63,353 bases of DNA from an uncultured Pelagibacteraceae bacterium (GTDB lineage Bacteria > Pseudomonadota > Alphaproteobacteria > Pelagibacterales > Pelagibacteraceae): NCBI GenBank assembly GCA_902532225.1, contig CACAHI010000003.1, forward strand, positions 1-63,353. Direction: 5' to 3'. The translations under genes were made by a program, and so were the position numbers. The notes beneath the pieces are model-generated. The model was not told where the DNA came from. It saw only the letters and a program-made list of their open reading frames with translations, and did not search any database. Position 1 is the first letter of the stretch. Each line of letters starts with the position of its first letter. Of the stretch, positions 27,407 to 36,980 are shown piece by piece.

Positions 27407-29004
27407 GTAAAGAAAAACTATATATATTTGATACTACATTAAGAGATGGAGCACAAACTCAAGGTGTAGATTTTTCTATTGATGATAAACTTAAAATAAC
27501 GGAAGCTTTGGATGTTCTGGGAGTAGATTATATAGAAGGAGGTTGGCCAGGAGCCAACCCAACAGATACAGAATTTTTTCAAAAAAAAATTAATTGTAAA
27601 AACTCTATACTAACAGCATTTGGTATGACAAAAAAAACTGGAAGAAGCGCGGATAATGATCCTGGTTTATCTGCTCTTTTAAATAGCAACACAAAAGCTA
27701 TATGTATAGTTGGAAAGTCATGGGATTTTCATGTTGATGTTGCTCTTGGGATTTCTAATGAGGAAAATTTAGAAAATATTAGCGAAAGTGCAAAGCTTTT
27801 TGTAAAGGAAAAAAAAGAATTTATGTTTGATGCTGAACATTTCTTTGATGGTTATAAAGCAAATTCTAAATACACCATATCTTGTCTAAAAGCTGCTTAC
27901 GACAATGGAGCTAGATGGATAGTATTATGTGATACAAATGGTGGAACTTTGCCACATGAAGTGACAAAAATAGTTAACGAGGTTACAAAAGTTATTCCTG
28001 GAAAAAATTTAGGAATTCATGCACATAATGATACTGGCAATGCTGTTTCAAACACTCTAGCAGCTGTCTTAGCTGGAGTAAGACAAGTACAAGGAACTAT
28101 AAATGGATTGGGTGAAAGATGTGGAAATGCAAATCTAATGTCTTTAATACCAACATTTTACTTAAAAAAAGATTTTTCAAGTAAGTTTGAAATAAATATC
28201 AAAAAAAATAATATTAAAAATTTAACTCAGTGTTCAAGACTTTTAGATGAAATACTAAATAGAAAACCTAATAAACATCTTCCATATGTGGGAGCGGCTG
28301 CGTTTTCACACAAAGGAGGTTTGCACGTTTCTGCGGTTCAAAAAGATCCAAAAACTTATGAACATATAAATCCAGAAGAAGTTGGTAATGTAAGAAATAT
28401 TGTTGTTTCTGATCAAGCTGGAAAATCAAATATATTATCAAGATTAAAAACTATTGGAGTTGATGTAAAAGAAAACGATCCAAAAATTAAAAAATTATTA
28501 GATGAAGTTAAAGATAGAGAATTTATAGGCTACAGTTATGACGGTGCTGATGCATCTTTTGAATTATTAGCTAGAAGAATAATGAGCAAGATACCTAGAT
28601 ACATTTTAATCAAAGAATATGATGTAACAGTCAAAAAAAATTCTACAGGAAATATAATATCATCTGCAAAAGCACATTTAGAAGTAGATGGAGAAAAAAT
28701 TATTTGTGAGGGTGAGGGGAACGGACCAGTTAATGCATTAGATAATGCTATAAGAAATAACGTAGATCGATTAGCAAAATATTCAAAATATTTAAAAGAT
28801 CTTAAATTAGTTGACTACAAGGTTAGAATTTTAAACACCGGAACAGAAGCGATAACGAGAGTTTCTATCGAGAGCACTGACTCAAAAGGAAAAAATTGGT
28901 TTACAATTGGTGTTTCAACAAACATAATAGAAGCTTCATTTAAAGCTTTAATTGATAGTTTAGATTATAAGTTATTTAAAGATAATGCTCCTGCAAGTAA
29001 TTAA
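27403..29004 (+). CDS. cimA: (R)-citramalate synthase
   Basis: This DRE-TIM metallolyase-family protein condenses acetyl-CoA with pyruvate to citramalate, an alternative start of isoleucine synthesis. The N-terminus FDTTLRDGAQTQGVDFS, the GIHAHNDTGNAV metal site and GLGERCGNANLMS are present, and a LeuA-type regulatory domain fills the C-terminus (about 400-534). The sequence style (EGGWPGANPTD) is that of the CimA group rather than LeuA. The start is ATG 27403, which overlaps the cysS stop as ATGA; a TTG 12 bases earlier lies inside cysS. Length is 533 residues. Confidence 0.88.
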   Translation: MSKEKLYIFDTTLRDGAQTQGVDFSIDDKLKITEALDVLGVDYIEGGWPGANPTDTEFFQKKINCKNSILTAFGMTKKTGRSADNDPGLSALLNSNTKAICIVGKSWDFHVDVALGISNEENLENISESAKLFVKEKKEFMFDAEHFFDGYKANSKYTISCLKAAYDNGARWIVLCDTNGGTLPHEVTKIVNEVTKVIPGKNLGIHAHNDTGNAVSNTLAAVLAGVRQVQGTINGLGERCGNANLMSLIPTFYLKKDFSSKFEINIKKNNIKNLTQCSRLLDEILNRKPNKHLPYVGAAAFSHKGGLHVSAVQKDPKTYEHINPEEVGNVRNIVVSDQAGKSNILSRLKTIGVDVKENDPKIKKLLDEVKDREFIGYSYDGADASFELLARRIMSKIPRYILIKEYDVTVKKNSTGNIISSAKAHLEVDGEKIICEGEGNGPVNALDNAIRNNVDRLAKYSKYLKDLKLVDYKVRILNTGTEAITRVSIESTDSKGKNWFTIGVSTNIIEASFKALIDSLDYKLFKDNAPASN

Positions 29005-29711
29005 TGTCTTCCGTTACATTTATTCTTCATAAACCACAGTTATCAGAAAACATAGGAGCATGTGCTAGAGCTATTAAAAATTTTGATTTTAATAAATTAG
29101 TAGTAATCAATCCAAAACCTACATTTCCTAATGATAAAATTGTTGCAACTTCAGTAGGTGCAAAGGAAATTATAAAAAATTGCAAAGTTTATGAAAATTT
29201 AGAGTCTTCTTTAAAAAATATTGATTACCTTATCGCTACATCCTCTAGGTTTAGAAATAAAAATATTAAACATATAAGTTTAAATGAATTGTCGAAGATA
29301 GATTTTAGTAAAAAAATTGGCTTTCTGTTTGGTTCAGAGGCTTCAGGACTATCAAACAGTGAAATAGTTTATGCCAACTGCACTATGCAAATACCTGCTA
29401 ACCCAAATTTTAAATCACTTAATTTATCCCATAGTGTAATTATTGTGGCACAAGTAGTTTCAAGTTTAATTAAATTAAAAAGATCAAACTTTAAAAAGTC
29501 ACAAAAGGTTAAATCTGCATCCAAAAAAGATATTCAATCAATGATAAATTTATGCATTTCTCAGCTTGAGAGTAAAAATTTTTTTAAACCAAGTGAAAAA
29601 AAACCCATAATGTTAGAAAATCTTAGAAATATTTTTTATAAAATGGAGTTATCTGAAAAAGAAACTCGCATATTATCAAGTGTATTTGCTAATCTTGCAA
29701 AAAAAGGCTGA
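29004..29711 (+). CDS. trmJ: TrmJ-like tRNA 2'-O-methyltransferase (SPOUT/TrmH family)
   Basis: This 235-residue SPOUT methyltransferase begins with FILHKPQLSENIGACARAIKNF, the N-terminal motif 1 of TrmJ/TrmH proteins, has GFLFGSEASGLSN (motif 2) and ends its knot with SLNLSHSVIIVAQ (motif 3). TrmJ methylates the ribose at position 32 of tRNA. A C-terminal helical extension (about 165-235) is usual. Its ATG overlaps the cimA stop (TAATG). The assignment to TrmJ rather than another SpoU member is likely but not proven. Confidence 0.85.
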   Translation: MSSVTFILHKPQLSENIGACARAIKNFDFNKLVVINPKPTFPNDKIVATSVGAKEIIKNCKVYENLESSLKNIDYLIATSSRFRNKNIKHISLNELSKIDFSKKIGFLFGSEASGLSNSEIVYANCTMQIPANPNFKSLNLSHSVIIVAQVVSSLIKLKRSNFKKSQKVKSASKKDIQSMINLCISQLESKNFFKPSEKKPIMLENLRNIFYKMELSEKETRILSSVFANLAKKG

Positions 29712-29739
29712 TTGACAAAGTTAAGAGTAAGTCTATAAA
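29712..29739 (+). promoter_or_regulatory. Sigma70-type promoter for rpsD
   Basis: TTGACA at 29712-29717 is separated by 16 bases from TATAAA at 29734-29739, a near-consensus sigma70 promoter. Transcription would begin about 29746, only some 7 bases before the rpsD ATG at 29753, giving a very short leader with no room for a full ribosome site. It starts directly after the trmJ stop. Confidence 0.65.
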
Positions 29740-29752
29740 AGCGATTTATTAA

Positions 29753-30370
29753 ATGACAAAAAGATTAAATTCTAAACACAAAGTTGATAGAAGATTAAGA
29801 GTCAATTTATGGGGCAGACCTAAAAGCCCTTTTAATTCAAGAGCATACCCTCCTGGACAACATGGACAAAGCAAGTCGTCGAAACCTTCTAATTACGGTG
29901 TGCAACTTAACGCAAAGCAAAAACTTAAATCATATTATGGAAATATTAACGAAAGACAGTTTAGAAATTTATATAAGAAAGCTATAATGAAAAAAGGAGA
30001 TACTGCAGAAAATTTAATTGGATTACTAGAAAGAAGATTGGATGCTGTTGTATATAGATCCAAACTTTCAAATACAAGTTTTTCATCTAGACAATTAATT
30101 AACCATGGCCATGTCAGTGTTAACGGAAAAAAAGTAAATATTTCAAGCTATCAAGTTAAAGAGGAAGATAGTATAGAAATAAGAGATAAGTCTAAACAAC
30201 TTTCAATTATCGATATTGCTCTTGCAAATAAAGAAAGAGAAACACCCGAATATCTTCAAGTGGATGAAAAAAATAAAAAAGTTAAATTTGTTAGGATACC
30301 TAAATTTGAAGAAGTTCCTTATCCCGTTGTCATGGAGCCAAATTTGGTGATCGAGTATTATTCTAGATAG
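29753..30370 (+). CDS. rpsD: 30S ribosomal protein S4
   Basis: This 205-residue protein matches bacterial S4: an N-terminal region with [10 protein letters not shown] and AYPPGQHG, the helical section [21 protein letters not shown], and an S4 RNA-binding domain (about 95-155, [10 protein letters not shown] and [14 protein letters not shown]). It nucleates 30S assembly by binding 16S rRNA. The zinc-binding Cys residues of some S4 proteins are absent, so this is the C-minus form. It is transcribed alone from a strong promoter and ends 2 bases from the convergent grxD stop, without a visible terminator. Confidence 0.96.
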   Translation: MTKRLNSKHKVDRRLRVNLWGRPKSPFNSRAYPPGQHGQSKSSKPSNYGVQLNAKQKLKSYYGNINERQFRNLYKKAIMKKGDTAENLIGLLERRLDAVVYRSKLSNTSFSSRQLINHGHVSVNGKKVNISSYQVKEEDSIEIRDKSKQLSIIDIALANKERETPEYLQVDEKNKKVKFVRIPKFEEVPYPVVMEPNLVIEYYSR

Positions 30371-30372
30371 TT

Positions 30373-30705
30373 TTATTTTTTAAAATTAATTCCTTTATTC
30401 TCAAGAATTTTTTTAAGCTCACCATTTTCGTACATTTCTTTTACAATATCACAACCACCTACAAATTCTTTCTTTATATATAACTGAGGTATTGTTGGCC
30501 AATCACTAAATTCTTTTATACCCTGTCTTAGTTTTTCATTTTCTAAAACATTAACACCTTTAAAATTTATTTCTAAAATTTTTAACATATTTGAAACAGC
30601 CATTGAGAAACCGCACTGTGGTGCATCAGGAGTGCCTTTCATAAAAAGGCAAACTTCATTATTTTCAATTTCTTTGCTGATTAAATCATTTATTTGTTGA
30701 TCCAT
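30373..30705 (-). CDS. grxD: Monothiol glutaredoxin, Grx4/GrxD type
   Basis: This 110-residue glutaredoxin has the CGFS active site in PQCGFSMAVSNML, TPDAP just before it, WPTIPQLYI and GGCDIVKEM for glutathione binding. Monothiol CGFS proteins carry [2Fe-2S] clusters and transfer them, often with BolA partners. The upstream neighbour one base away is a BolA gene, which strongly supports a cluster-handling role. It is the last gene of the minus-strand pur run and converges on rpsD. Confidence 0.95.
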   Translation of the reverse strand: MDQQINDLISKEIENNEVCLFMKGTPDAPQCGFSMAVSNMLKILEINFKGVNVLENEKLRQGIKEFSDWPTIPQLYIKKEFVGGCDIVKEMYENGELKKILENKGINFKK

Positions 30706-30706
30706 A

Positions 30707-30934
30707 TTACTCCTTAGTTTTAATTGCTAACGCATGCAACTCATTTCCCATTTTACCTTTTAAAGAATTATATACCATTTTATGTTGTTCTATTTTGCTT
30801 TTTCCTGCAAATGTAGAAGAGGTAACAGTTGCTGAATAATGATTACCATCACCTGCTAAATCTTGAATTTCTATTTTTGCATCTGGCATTGCTTCCTTTA
30901 TTAACTTTTCAATTTCTTTTAAATCCATTGCCAT
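30707..30934 (-). CDS. BolA family protein (Grx4 partner)
   Basis: This 75-residue protein has the BolA class II KH-like fold with helix IEKLIKEAMPDAKIEI, DLAGDGNHYSATVTSS and the helix-turn SKIEQHKMVYNSLKG, and the conserved C-terminal HALAIKT. The His in IEQHK and the C-terminal HALAI His are the usual ligands for shared clusters. The GDGNHYS loop resembles the YrbA/IbaG-type BolA. It sits one base upstream of the CGFS glutaredoxin and one base downstream of purL, fitting the known BolA-Grx4 pairing. Confidence 0.93.
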   Translation of the reverse strand: MAMDLKEIEKLIKEAMPDAKIEIQDLAGDGNHYSATVTSSTFAGKSKIEQHKMVYNSLKGKMGNELHALAIKTKE

Positions 30935-30935
30935 A

Positions 30936-33128
30936 TTATTTACTCATATAATCAATTAACCAAGTTTTATTAGATTTAGTTAAATCGTCAATATGTAGAA
31001 TTGGCTCTTTGTCTAGTATTACCTCATTTTTTGTTACAATTCCAATCTCATCATAATGAACTGAATTTTCTTTTAAAATTTTTTGTACTTTTGAAAGATT
31101 ATTAGGTTCAATTTCGATTATATATCTTCCTTGATCTTCTCCAAAATAATAATGAAATTTACTAGTTAATACCTTAGGTTTAATTAATTTAAAACCTTTT
31201 TCTCCTTTTATTGCCATTTTTGAAACTGCCGTGATGATCCCACCTAATGAAACATCATGAGTTGATTTAATTAATTTTTCATTAATTAATTTTAAAATTG
31301 TCTCACCATTATTTTTTTCGTTAAATAGATTAATTTCTGGAGGAGGTCCTTTTTTTTCATTTAAAATATTTCTAGCAAATATACTTTGCTCTATGTGACC
31401 TTCGGTTTTTCCAACTACTAAAATAAGATTATTAATATTTTTTAAGTCCATAGTGATTATTTTTTTGTAATCTGTAACCAAACCAACACCACCTATAGTA
31501 GGAGTGGGTTTAATGCCTTTATCTTTTGTTTCATTGTAAAAAGATACATTTCCTGAGACCACAGGGTAATCTAAAAATTTACTAGCTTCATTTATTCCCT
31601 CTACACACTCAACAAATTCTCCCATATTTTCCTCTTTTTCTGGGTTACCAAAGTTTAAACAATTAGTAATAGCAATTGGTTTTGATCCACAAGAAATTAA
31701 ATTTCTCCAATTTTCACAGACGACCTGTTTTCCTCCTGTAAGTGGATGTGCATAGCAATATATAGCCGACGAGTCCACAGAAGTTGCAACAGCTTTACTA
31801 GATCCATGAATTCTTACAATTCCAGAGTCCGATCCAGGTTTTTCAACAGTATCTCCCATAACAGTCTGATCGTATTGTTCCCAAATCCATTCCTTACTAG
31901 ATATATTTGGTGAACTTAAAATTTTTTTTAGAACCTCTGTAATTTTAAAATTTTTTAAATCATCTTTATTAAACTTTATCTTTTGAGGAAGTTTTGTTTT
32001 TTTGAATTTACGATCATATATAGGTGCATTTTCTGCTAATATATTGATTGGTATTTGCGCAACTCTAATTTTATCAAAAAATAATTCAATTTTTTTTGTG
32101 TCAGTAGTTTTACCTATAACCGCAAAATCTAAATTCCATTTATCAAATATTTTTTTTGCCTCTTCTTCTTTTCCGTTTTCTAAAATTATCAACATTCTTT
32201 CCTGACTCTCTGAAAGCATAATTTCATAAGGTGTCATTTTTTCTTCACGGCAGGGGACTTTATTTAAATTTAACTCAATTCCTAAATTACCTTTAGATGC
32301 CATTTCTATACTTGAGGATGTAAGGCCAGCAGCACCCATATCTTGAATTGAAATAATTGATTTTCCTGCCATTAACTCTAAACATGCTTCTAATAATAAT
32401 TTTTCTGTAAATGGATCACCAACTTGTACCGTTGGTTTTTTTTCTTCTATCTTGTCGTCAAAAACTGCTGACGCCATGCTAGCCCCATGAATTCCATCTC
32501 GACCCGTTTTTGATCCAACATAGATTACTGGTTTATTAACCCCTACAGCTTTAGAGTAAAAAATTTTATTTTTATTAACTAAACCCAAGGTCATTGCATT
32601 TACTAATATATTTCCGTTGTAAGACTCATCAAAATTGGTTTGTCCAGCAATTGTAGGTATTCCCATACAGTTTCCATAACCACCTATACCTTTAACCACA
32701 CCTCTTAATAAATTTTTTGTTTTAGGATTTTGAGTAGATCCAAAGTGAATAGAATTCAAATTTGCAATTGGTCTTGCTCCCATAGTAAAAACATCTCTCA
32801 TTATACCACCAACCCCAGTCGCAGCTCCTTGGTAAGGTTCAATAAAAGATGGATGATTATGACTTTCAATTTTAAAAACTATTGCATCGTCATCTTCTAT
32901 ATCGATTATACCAGCATTTTCGCCAGGTCCTTGAATTACTTTTTTACCTTTTGTATTAAGTTTTTTTAGATGAACTTTTGAAGATTTATATGAACAATGT
33001 TCATTCCACATCGCTGAAAAAATCCCAAGCTCAGTTAAGTTTGGTGTTCTTTTTAATAGATCACAAATTTTATTAAACTCTTCTTTGTTTAAGCCATGAT
33101 CCATTGCATTTTGTAAATTAACTTCCAT
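30936..33128 (-). CDS. purL: Phosphoribosylformylglycinamidine synthase, large subunit (single-chain small PurL)
   Basis: This 730-residue small PurL has two tandem AIR synthase-like halves: N-terminal MWNEHCSYKSSKVHLKK and SHNHPSFIEPYQGAATGVGGI, ATP-binding repeats, and a second half with PTIGGVGLV and THDVSLGGI. It converts FGAR to FGAM with glutamine, using PurQ and PurS as separate subunits. The fused PurL of E. coli (about 1295 residues) is not used. Its ATG overlaps the purQ stop by one base. It belongs to the purC-purS-purQ-purL order. Confidence 0.96.
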   Translation of the reverse strand: MEVNLQNAMDHGLNKEEFNKICDLLKRTPNLTELGIFSAMWNEHCSYKSSKVHLKKLNTKGKKVIQGPGENAGIIDIEDDDAIVFKIESHNHPSFIEPYQGAATGVGGIMRDVFTMGARPIANLNSIHFGSTQNPKTKNLLRGVVKGIGGYGNCMGIPTIAGQTNFDESYNGNILVNAMTLGLVNKNKIFYSKAVGVNKPVIYVGSKTGRDGIHGASMASAVFDDKIEEKKPTVQVGDPFTEKLLLEACLELMAGKSIISIQDMGAAGLTSSSIEMASKGNLGIELNLNKVPCREEKMTPYEIMLSESQERMLIILENGKEEEAKKIFDKWNLDFAVIGKTTDTKKIELFFDKIRVAQIPINILAENAPIYDRKFKKTKLPQKIKFNKDDLKNFKITEVLKKILSSPNISSKEWIWEQYDQTVMGDTVEKPGSDSGIVRIHGSSKAVATSVDSSAIYCYAHPLTGGKQVVCENWRNLISCGSKPIAITNCLNFGNPEKEENMGEFVECVEGINEASKFLDYPVVSGNVSFYNETKDKGIKPTPTIGGVGLVTDYKKIITMDLKNINNLILVVGKTEGHIEQSIFARNILNEKKGPPPEINLFNEKNNGETILKLINEKLIKSTHDVSLGGIITAVSKMAIKGEKGFKLIKPKVLTSKFHYYFGEDQGRYIIEIEPNNLSKVQKILKENSVHYDEIGIVTKNEVILDKEPILHIDDLTKSNKTWLIDYMSK

Positions 33129-33811
33129 TATTTTAAATTATTTAAGAGATTTGTGAAAAAAATTGAACCATCTTCACCTGAAAGATATTTATCAATCATT
33201 CTTTCAGGATGAGGCATCATACCTAATACATTCTTTTTTTCATTAAATATGCCAGCTATATTTTTAATTGCTCCGTTAGGATTATTTTCTTCATTAATTT
33301 TACCATTTTGATCACAATAGGTAGCAGCAATTTGATCATTATCTTCTATAGATTTCAATTCATCTTGTGAGCAAAAATAATTACCTTCATTATGTGCAAT
33401 ATGCAATTCTAAGATATTCTTTTTAATATTTTCGAAATATTTATTTTTATTATTGTTAATTTTTATAAAAACATTTTTACAAATAAAATTTAGATTTATA
33501 TTTTGCTGCAAAACTCCAGAAAGAAGTCCTGTTTCTGTTAAAATTTGGAAACCATTACAGACACCCATTACCATTCCCCCAGATTTTGCAAAATCTATAA
33601 CTGAGCTGATTATTCTAGATTTTCCAGCTATACTTCCACATCTAAGATAGTCACCATATGAAAAACCCCCAGGCAAAACAATTAAATCACTCTTAGGTAA
33701 ATCGATATCATTATGCCAAACCATTTGGTTTATAAAACCAAATTTTTTTAGAGCAACATCCATATCTCTATCACAATTCGAACCTGGAAAAATAATTACT
33801 GATGATTTCAT
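33128..33811 (-). CDS. purQ: FGAM synthase glutaminase subunit PurQ
   Basis: This class I glutamine amidotransferase supplies ammonia to PurL. The N-terminus SSVIIFPGSNCDRDM, LPGGFSYGDYLRCG, the nucleophile Cys in MGVCNGFQIL and C-terminal MMPHPERM (His, Glu) are present. I take ATG at 33811, giving 227 residues; a TTG at 33841 would add ten residues and overlap purS by 23 bases, and the conserved PurQ N-terminus starts at the ATG. There is a 7-base gap to purS and a one-base overlap with purL. Confidence 0.94.
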   Translation of the reverse strand: MKSSVIIFPGSNCDRDMDVALKKFGFINQMVWHNDIDLPKSDLIVLPGGFSYGDYLRCGSIAGKSRIISSVIDFAKSGGMVMGVCNGFQILTETGLLSGVLQQNINLNFICKNVFIKINNNKNKYFENIKKNILELHIAHNEGNYFCSQDELKSIEDNDQIAATYCDQNGKINEENNPNGAIKNIAGIFNEKKNVLGMMPHPERMIDKYLSGEDGSIFFTNLLNNLK

Positions 33812-33818
33812 TAATAAT

Positions 33819-34052
33819 TTATATAATTTTAAAATCTTCAATTACTAAATTTGCTAAAAGTTTTTTGCACATTTCTTGAACTTTTGATTTAGCTTTTGTT
33901 TCATCTTTTTCGTTTATATCTATTTCAAAAAATTTGCCTTGCCTGACTTCTTTTACACTAGAAAAATTCATTCCAATGAGAGTTTGTTGTATTGCTTTAC
34001 CTTGTGGATCTAAAACACCTTTTTTAAGTGTTATTATTACTTTAACTATCAT
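33819..34052 (-). CDS. purS: FGAM synthase subunit PurS
   Basis: This 77-residue protein matches PurS: VKVIITLKKGVLDPQGKAIQ at the start, the conserved RQGKFFEID strand and a C-terminal ANLVIEDF. PurS is a small dimer that bridges PurQ and PurL in the small-type FGAM synthase. Its ATG overlaps the purC stop (ATGA), and purQ begins 7 bases after its end. The set purS, purQ and purL shows that this organism uses the three-subunit enzyme. Confidence 0.94.
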   Translation of the reverse strand: MIVKVIITLKKGVLDPQGKAIQQTLIGMNFSSVKEVRQGKFFEIDINEKDETKAKSKVQEMCKKLLANLVIEDFKII

Positions 34053-34828
34053 TTATTTTTTTTTAATTTAACTGCTGTAGGTTTTGAAAATTTAATAGGT
34101 CTTATGTTAGATTCTAAATGTAATATTCCTAGTCTTCTAGCAACTTCTTGGTAAGCTTCAACTAAATTACCTAAATTTTGTCTAAATCTATCTTTATCAA
34201 GTTTTTTTTCTGTTGAAGAATCCCATAATCTACATGTGTCAGGACTTATTTCGTCAGCTAGGATAATTTTATTTTCATTTGTTTTTCCAAATTCAACTTT
34301 AAAATCCACCAACTTAATCCCAATACCTCTGAACATCCCTTGTAAAAAATCATTAATTCTTAATAATTCTTTTGATATCCAATCTAATTCAACAATATTT
34401 AACCAATTAAAAGTTAAGATATGCTCTCGACTAACTATTGGATCTCCTAACTCATCATTTTTAAGACAATACTCAATTAAAGGACGTTCTAAAACCGAAC
34501 CATCCTCAATTCCAAGTCTTTTTGTTAATGATCCAGTAGCAATGTTTCTTACTATAAATTCAATTGGTATTATTTTAACATGATGTACGAGTTGTTCTCT
34601 CATGTTTAATCTTTTTACTAGATGATTTTTAATTCCTATTTGACCAAGATTATTTAATATATGTTCTGAAATTCTATTATTTAAAATACCTTTACCATCT
34701 ATTACTGATTTTTTTTGATTATTAAATGCAGTTGCATCATCTTTAAAATGTTGAATAACTAAATTTTTTTCCTCTGTAGCAAAGATAATTTTAGCTTTTC
34801 CTTCATATAATTTCTTTTTTTTTTTCAT
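34049..34828 (-). CDS. purC: Phosphoribosylaminoimidazole-succinocarboxamide (SAICAR) synthase
   Basis: This 259-residue ATP-grasp-like enzyme joins CAIR and aspartate. Conserved parts are LYEGKAKIIFAT, the DDATAFNNQKK segment, VKIIPIEFIVRNIATGSL, LADEISPDTCRLWD and a basic C-terminus. Length is slightly above E. coli PurC (237), the extra residues being a lysine-rich end. It overlaps the upstream GT2 gene by one base (TAATG) and purS by four bases, so it is translationally embedded between them. Confidence 0.95.
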   Translation of the reverse strand: MKKKKKLYEGKAKIIFATEEKNLVIQHFKDDATAFNNQKKSVIDGKGILNNRISEHILNNLGQIGIKNHLVKRLNMREQLVHHVKIIPIEFIVRNIATGSLTKRLGIEDGSVLERPLIEYCLKNDELGDPIVSREHILTFNWLNIVELDWISKELLRINDFLQGMFRGIGIKLVDFKVEFGKTNENKIILADEISPDTCRLWDSSTEKKLDKDRFRQNLGNLVEAYQEVARRLGILHLESNIRPIKFSKPTAVKLKKNK

Positions 34829-35643
34829 TAATTAATAAATTTATTTAGGATTCTGGTTATATTGTAATCTAAACCATTAGTATAATTTAAGTCTTGGTAT
34901 TTACCTTTATTTTTATTTATTAAATAAATCATATATTTATGCGCATCTAATCTTCGAGCCCACCAATTTTTTCCAAACTTTTTAAAATTAATATTACTTT
35001 CACCTTTTTTGTCTTGAAAATAATAAGTTAAATGATTGTTTATAACCTTAAAATCATTAAATAATATATTAGAAATTACCGCAAGTCTGAAATCAATAGT
35101 TAATAATGGAAATTTCCTGATTTTTAATTCTTTTGAAATCTTTAAAAAAAAATTATTTCTAATAGAAATACAACTTGTAGGTGGAAATTTTGGCCACTTT
35201 ACTACTTTGCGCCTATTTTTAAAGTTCTGACTTAAATAAAAATTATTTTTTGAAAAATAAACTATTGGTTTATCAAATAAAATATTTGATTTTTTATTTT
35301 GATTAAAAGATTTGACGATATTTTTTATTTTATTTTTTTTGAAAAAATCATCAGAGTCTAACAACGTTAGAATTTTGCCTTTTGACTTTTTGTAGGCATA
35401 TATATATGTGTCTATTTGATAAAAAGTATTAAATTTTATTTTTCCTTTTTTCTTTTTTCTTTTAAATACTTTTATATTTTTGAATTTTTTTGCAGTTTCA
35501 AAGGTTTTATCTGTCGATCCATCATCGACGAAAATAACTTCAATATTTTTATAAGTTTGATTTAGACATGATTTTATACATCGTTTTACGTATTTTTCTT
35601 TATTATAACTTGCAATTAATATTGAAACTAAAGGTTTTTCCAT
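34828..35643 (-). CDS. Family 2 glycosyltransferase inside the pur run
   Basis: This 271-residue GT-A fold protein has VSILIASYNKEKYVKRCIKS, VIFVDDGSTDKTF and the metal-binding LTLLDSDDFF, the usual GT2 signature. It probably adds a sugar to a surface polysaccharide; donor and acceptor are unknown. No clear transmembrane segments are seen, so it should be a soluble or peripheral enzyme. It sits between purB and purC: 44 bases follow it before the purB stop, and it overlaps purC by one base. A GT2 gene is not expected in a purine cluster, so it may reflect a rearrangement. Lysine-rich, AT-rich codon usage does not differ visibly from its neighbours. Confidence 0.88.
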   Translation of the reverse strand: MEKPLVSILIASYNKEKYVKRCIKSCLNQTYKNIEVIFVDDGSTDKTFETAKKFKNIKVFKRKKKKGKIKFNTFYQIDTYIYAYKKSKGKILTLLDSDDFFKKNKIKNIVKSFNQNKKSNILFDKPIVYFSKNNFYLSQNFKNRRKVVKWPKFPPTSCISIRNNFFLKISKELKIRKFPLLTIDFRLAVISNILFNDFKVINNHLTYYFQDKKGESNINFKKFGKNWWARRLDAHKYMIYLINKNKGKYQDLNYTNGLDYNITRILNKFIN

Positions 35644-35687
35644 ATTTTTTAAGTTGTAGAATGAAGTATACTGTAATTGAACATTAA

Positions 35688-36980
35688 TTATTTAAAAACT
35701 CTTTTAAAAATAAAATTGACATTTTTTAAGTGTTTTTTGTATTCAAAAATACTTTTTAATTTTTTTTCATTAATTTTATTTTTTATAATTTTATCTATTT
35801 TTAGTAGATCGATTAAATTTTTATTTTCATGAAAACTTTTTTTAGCAATTTTTTGCACTAATCTATAGGCGTTCTCTCGTTTTATTCCTTTTTTTGTTAA
35901 TTCAAGCATGACTTCTTGTGAAAAAATCAGACCATTAGTTAAATTAAGATTTTTTAACATTGCCTTAGGATAAACAATTAATTTATCTAAAATATTTCCC
36001 AACCTATTAAGAGCAAAATCAAGTGTAATATTTGCATCAGGGCCTATATTTCTTTCAACACTTGAATGAGAAATGTCTCTTTCATGCCAAAGTGCAATAT
36101 TTTCTAACGCAGGCGTAACGTGACTACGCACTATTCTCGACAGTCCTGTAAGGTTTTCACTTAAAATTGGATTTTTTTTATGTGGCATTGCTGAGGATCC
36201 TTTTTGATCTTTTGAAAAAAATTCTTGAACCTCATAAACTTCGGATCGTTGAAGATGTCTAATTTCTGTTGCTACTCTCTCAATTGAACCAGCTATAATT
36301 CCTAAAACAGAAAAATAGTATGCGTGTCTATCTCTAGGAATTATTTGTGAGGATATTGGTTCGGGTCTTAATTTTAATTTTTTTGCTACATAAACTTCAA
36401 TTTTTGGATCTATATTTGCAAAAGTACCAACAGCACCTGATATACCACAAGTCGATACTTCATATATTGCACTTAATAATCTTCTTTTGTTTCTTTTAAA
36501 CTCTTCATAAAAAGAGGCTAATTTCAAACCAAATGTAGTTGGCTCAGCATGTATCCCGTGACTTCTTCCTATGCATGGAGTGTATTTATATTTTTTTGCT
36601 TTTCTTTTTAAAACACTAAGTATTTTGTTGATGTCATTAACAATAATATTTCCTGATTGAACTAATTGAATATTAAAACCCGTATCTATCACATCAGAAG
36701 ATGTCATTCCCTGGTGTAAGTATCTACTTTTAATTCCAGATCTTTCAGTAATTGATGTTAAAAAAGCTATGACATCATGTTTAACTTTTTTCTCTATTTG
36801 GTGAATTCTTTTTACATTAATTTTAGCTTTTTTTCTTACAGTGGACGCAACACCTTTTGGAATAATCTTATATTTTTCCATAGCTTGCGCAGCAGCAATT
36901 TCTATATCTAACCAAATTTTATATTTGTTTTCCTCTGACCAAATATTTATTAGTTCTTTTCTGGAATATCTATTTATCAT
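35688..36980 (-). CDS. purB: Adenylosuccinate lyase
   Basis: This 430-residue fumarase/aspartase superfamily member cleaves SAICAR and adenylosuccinate. The signature GSSAMPHKKNPI is present with TSSDVIDTG and GRSHGIHAEPTT (catalytic His), and the N-terminal YSRKELINIWSEENK segment is typical of PurB. Length is standard. Its ATG overlaps the map stop by one base (TAATG). It is followed by the GT2 gene after 44 bases, which may hold a secondary promoter for GT2-purC-purS-purQ-purL. Confidence 0.95.
   Translation of the reverse strand: MINRYSRKELINIWSEENKYKIWLDIEIAAAQAMEKYKIIPKGVASTVRKKAKINVKRIHQIEKKVKHDVIAFLTSITERSGIKSRYLHQGMTSSDVIDTGFNIQLVQSGNIIVNDINKILSVLKRKAKKYKYTPCIGRSHGIHAEPTTFGLKLASFYEEFKRNKRRLLSAIYEVSTCGISGAVGTFANIDPKIEVYVAKKLKLRPEPISSQIIPRDRHAYYFSVLGIIAGSIERVATEIRHLQRSEVYEVQEFFSKDQKGSSAMPHKKNPILSENLTGLSRIVRSHVTPALENIALWHERDISHSSVERNIGPDANITLDFALNRLGNILDKLIVYPKAMLKNLNLTNGLIFSQEVMLELTKKGIKRENAYRLVQKIAKKSFHENKNLIDLLKIDKIIKNKINEKKLKSIFEYKKHLKNVNFIFKRVFK

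Noticed and set aside
33812-33841. Longer PurQ beginning with TTG at 33841
   Set aside because: The extra ten residues are outside the conserved PurQ start and overlap purS by 23 bases; ATG 33811 fits better.
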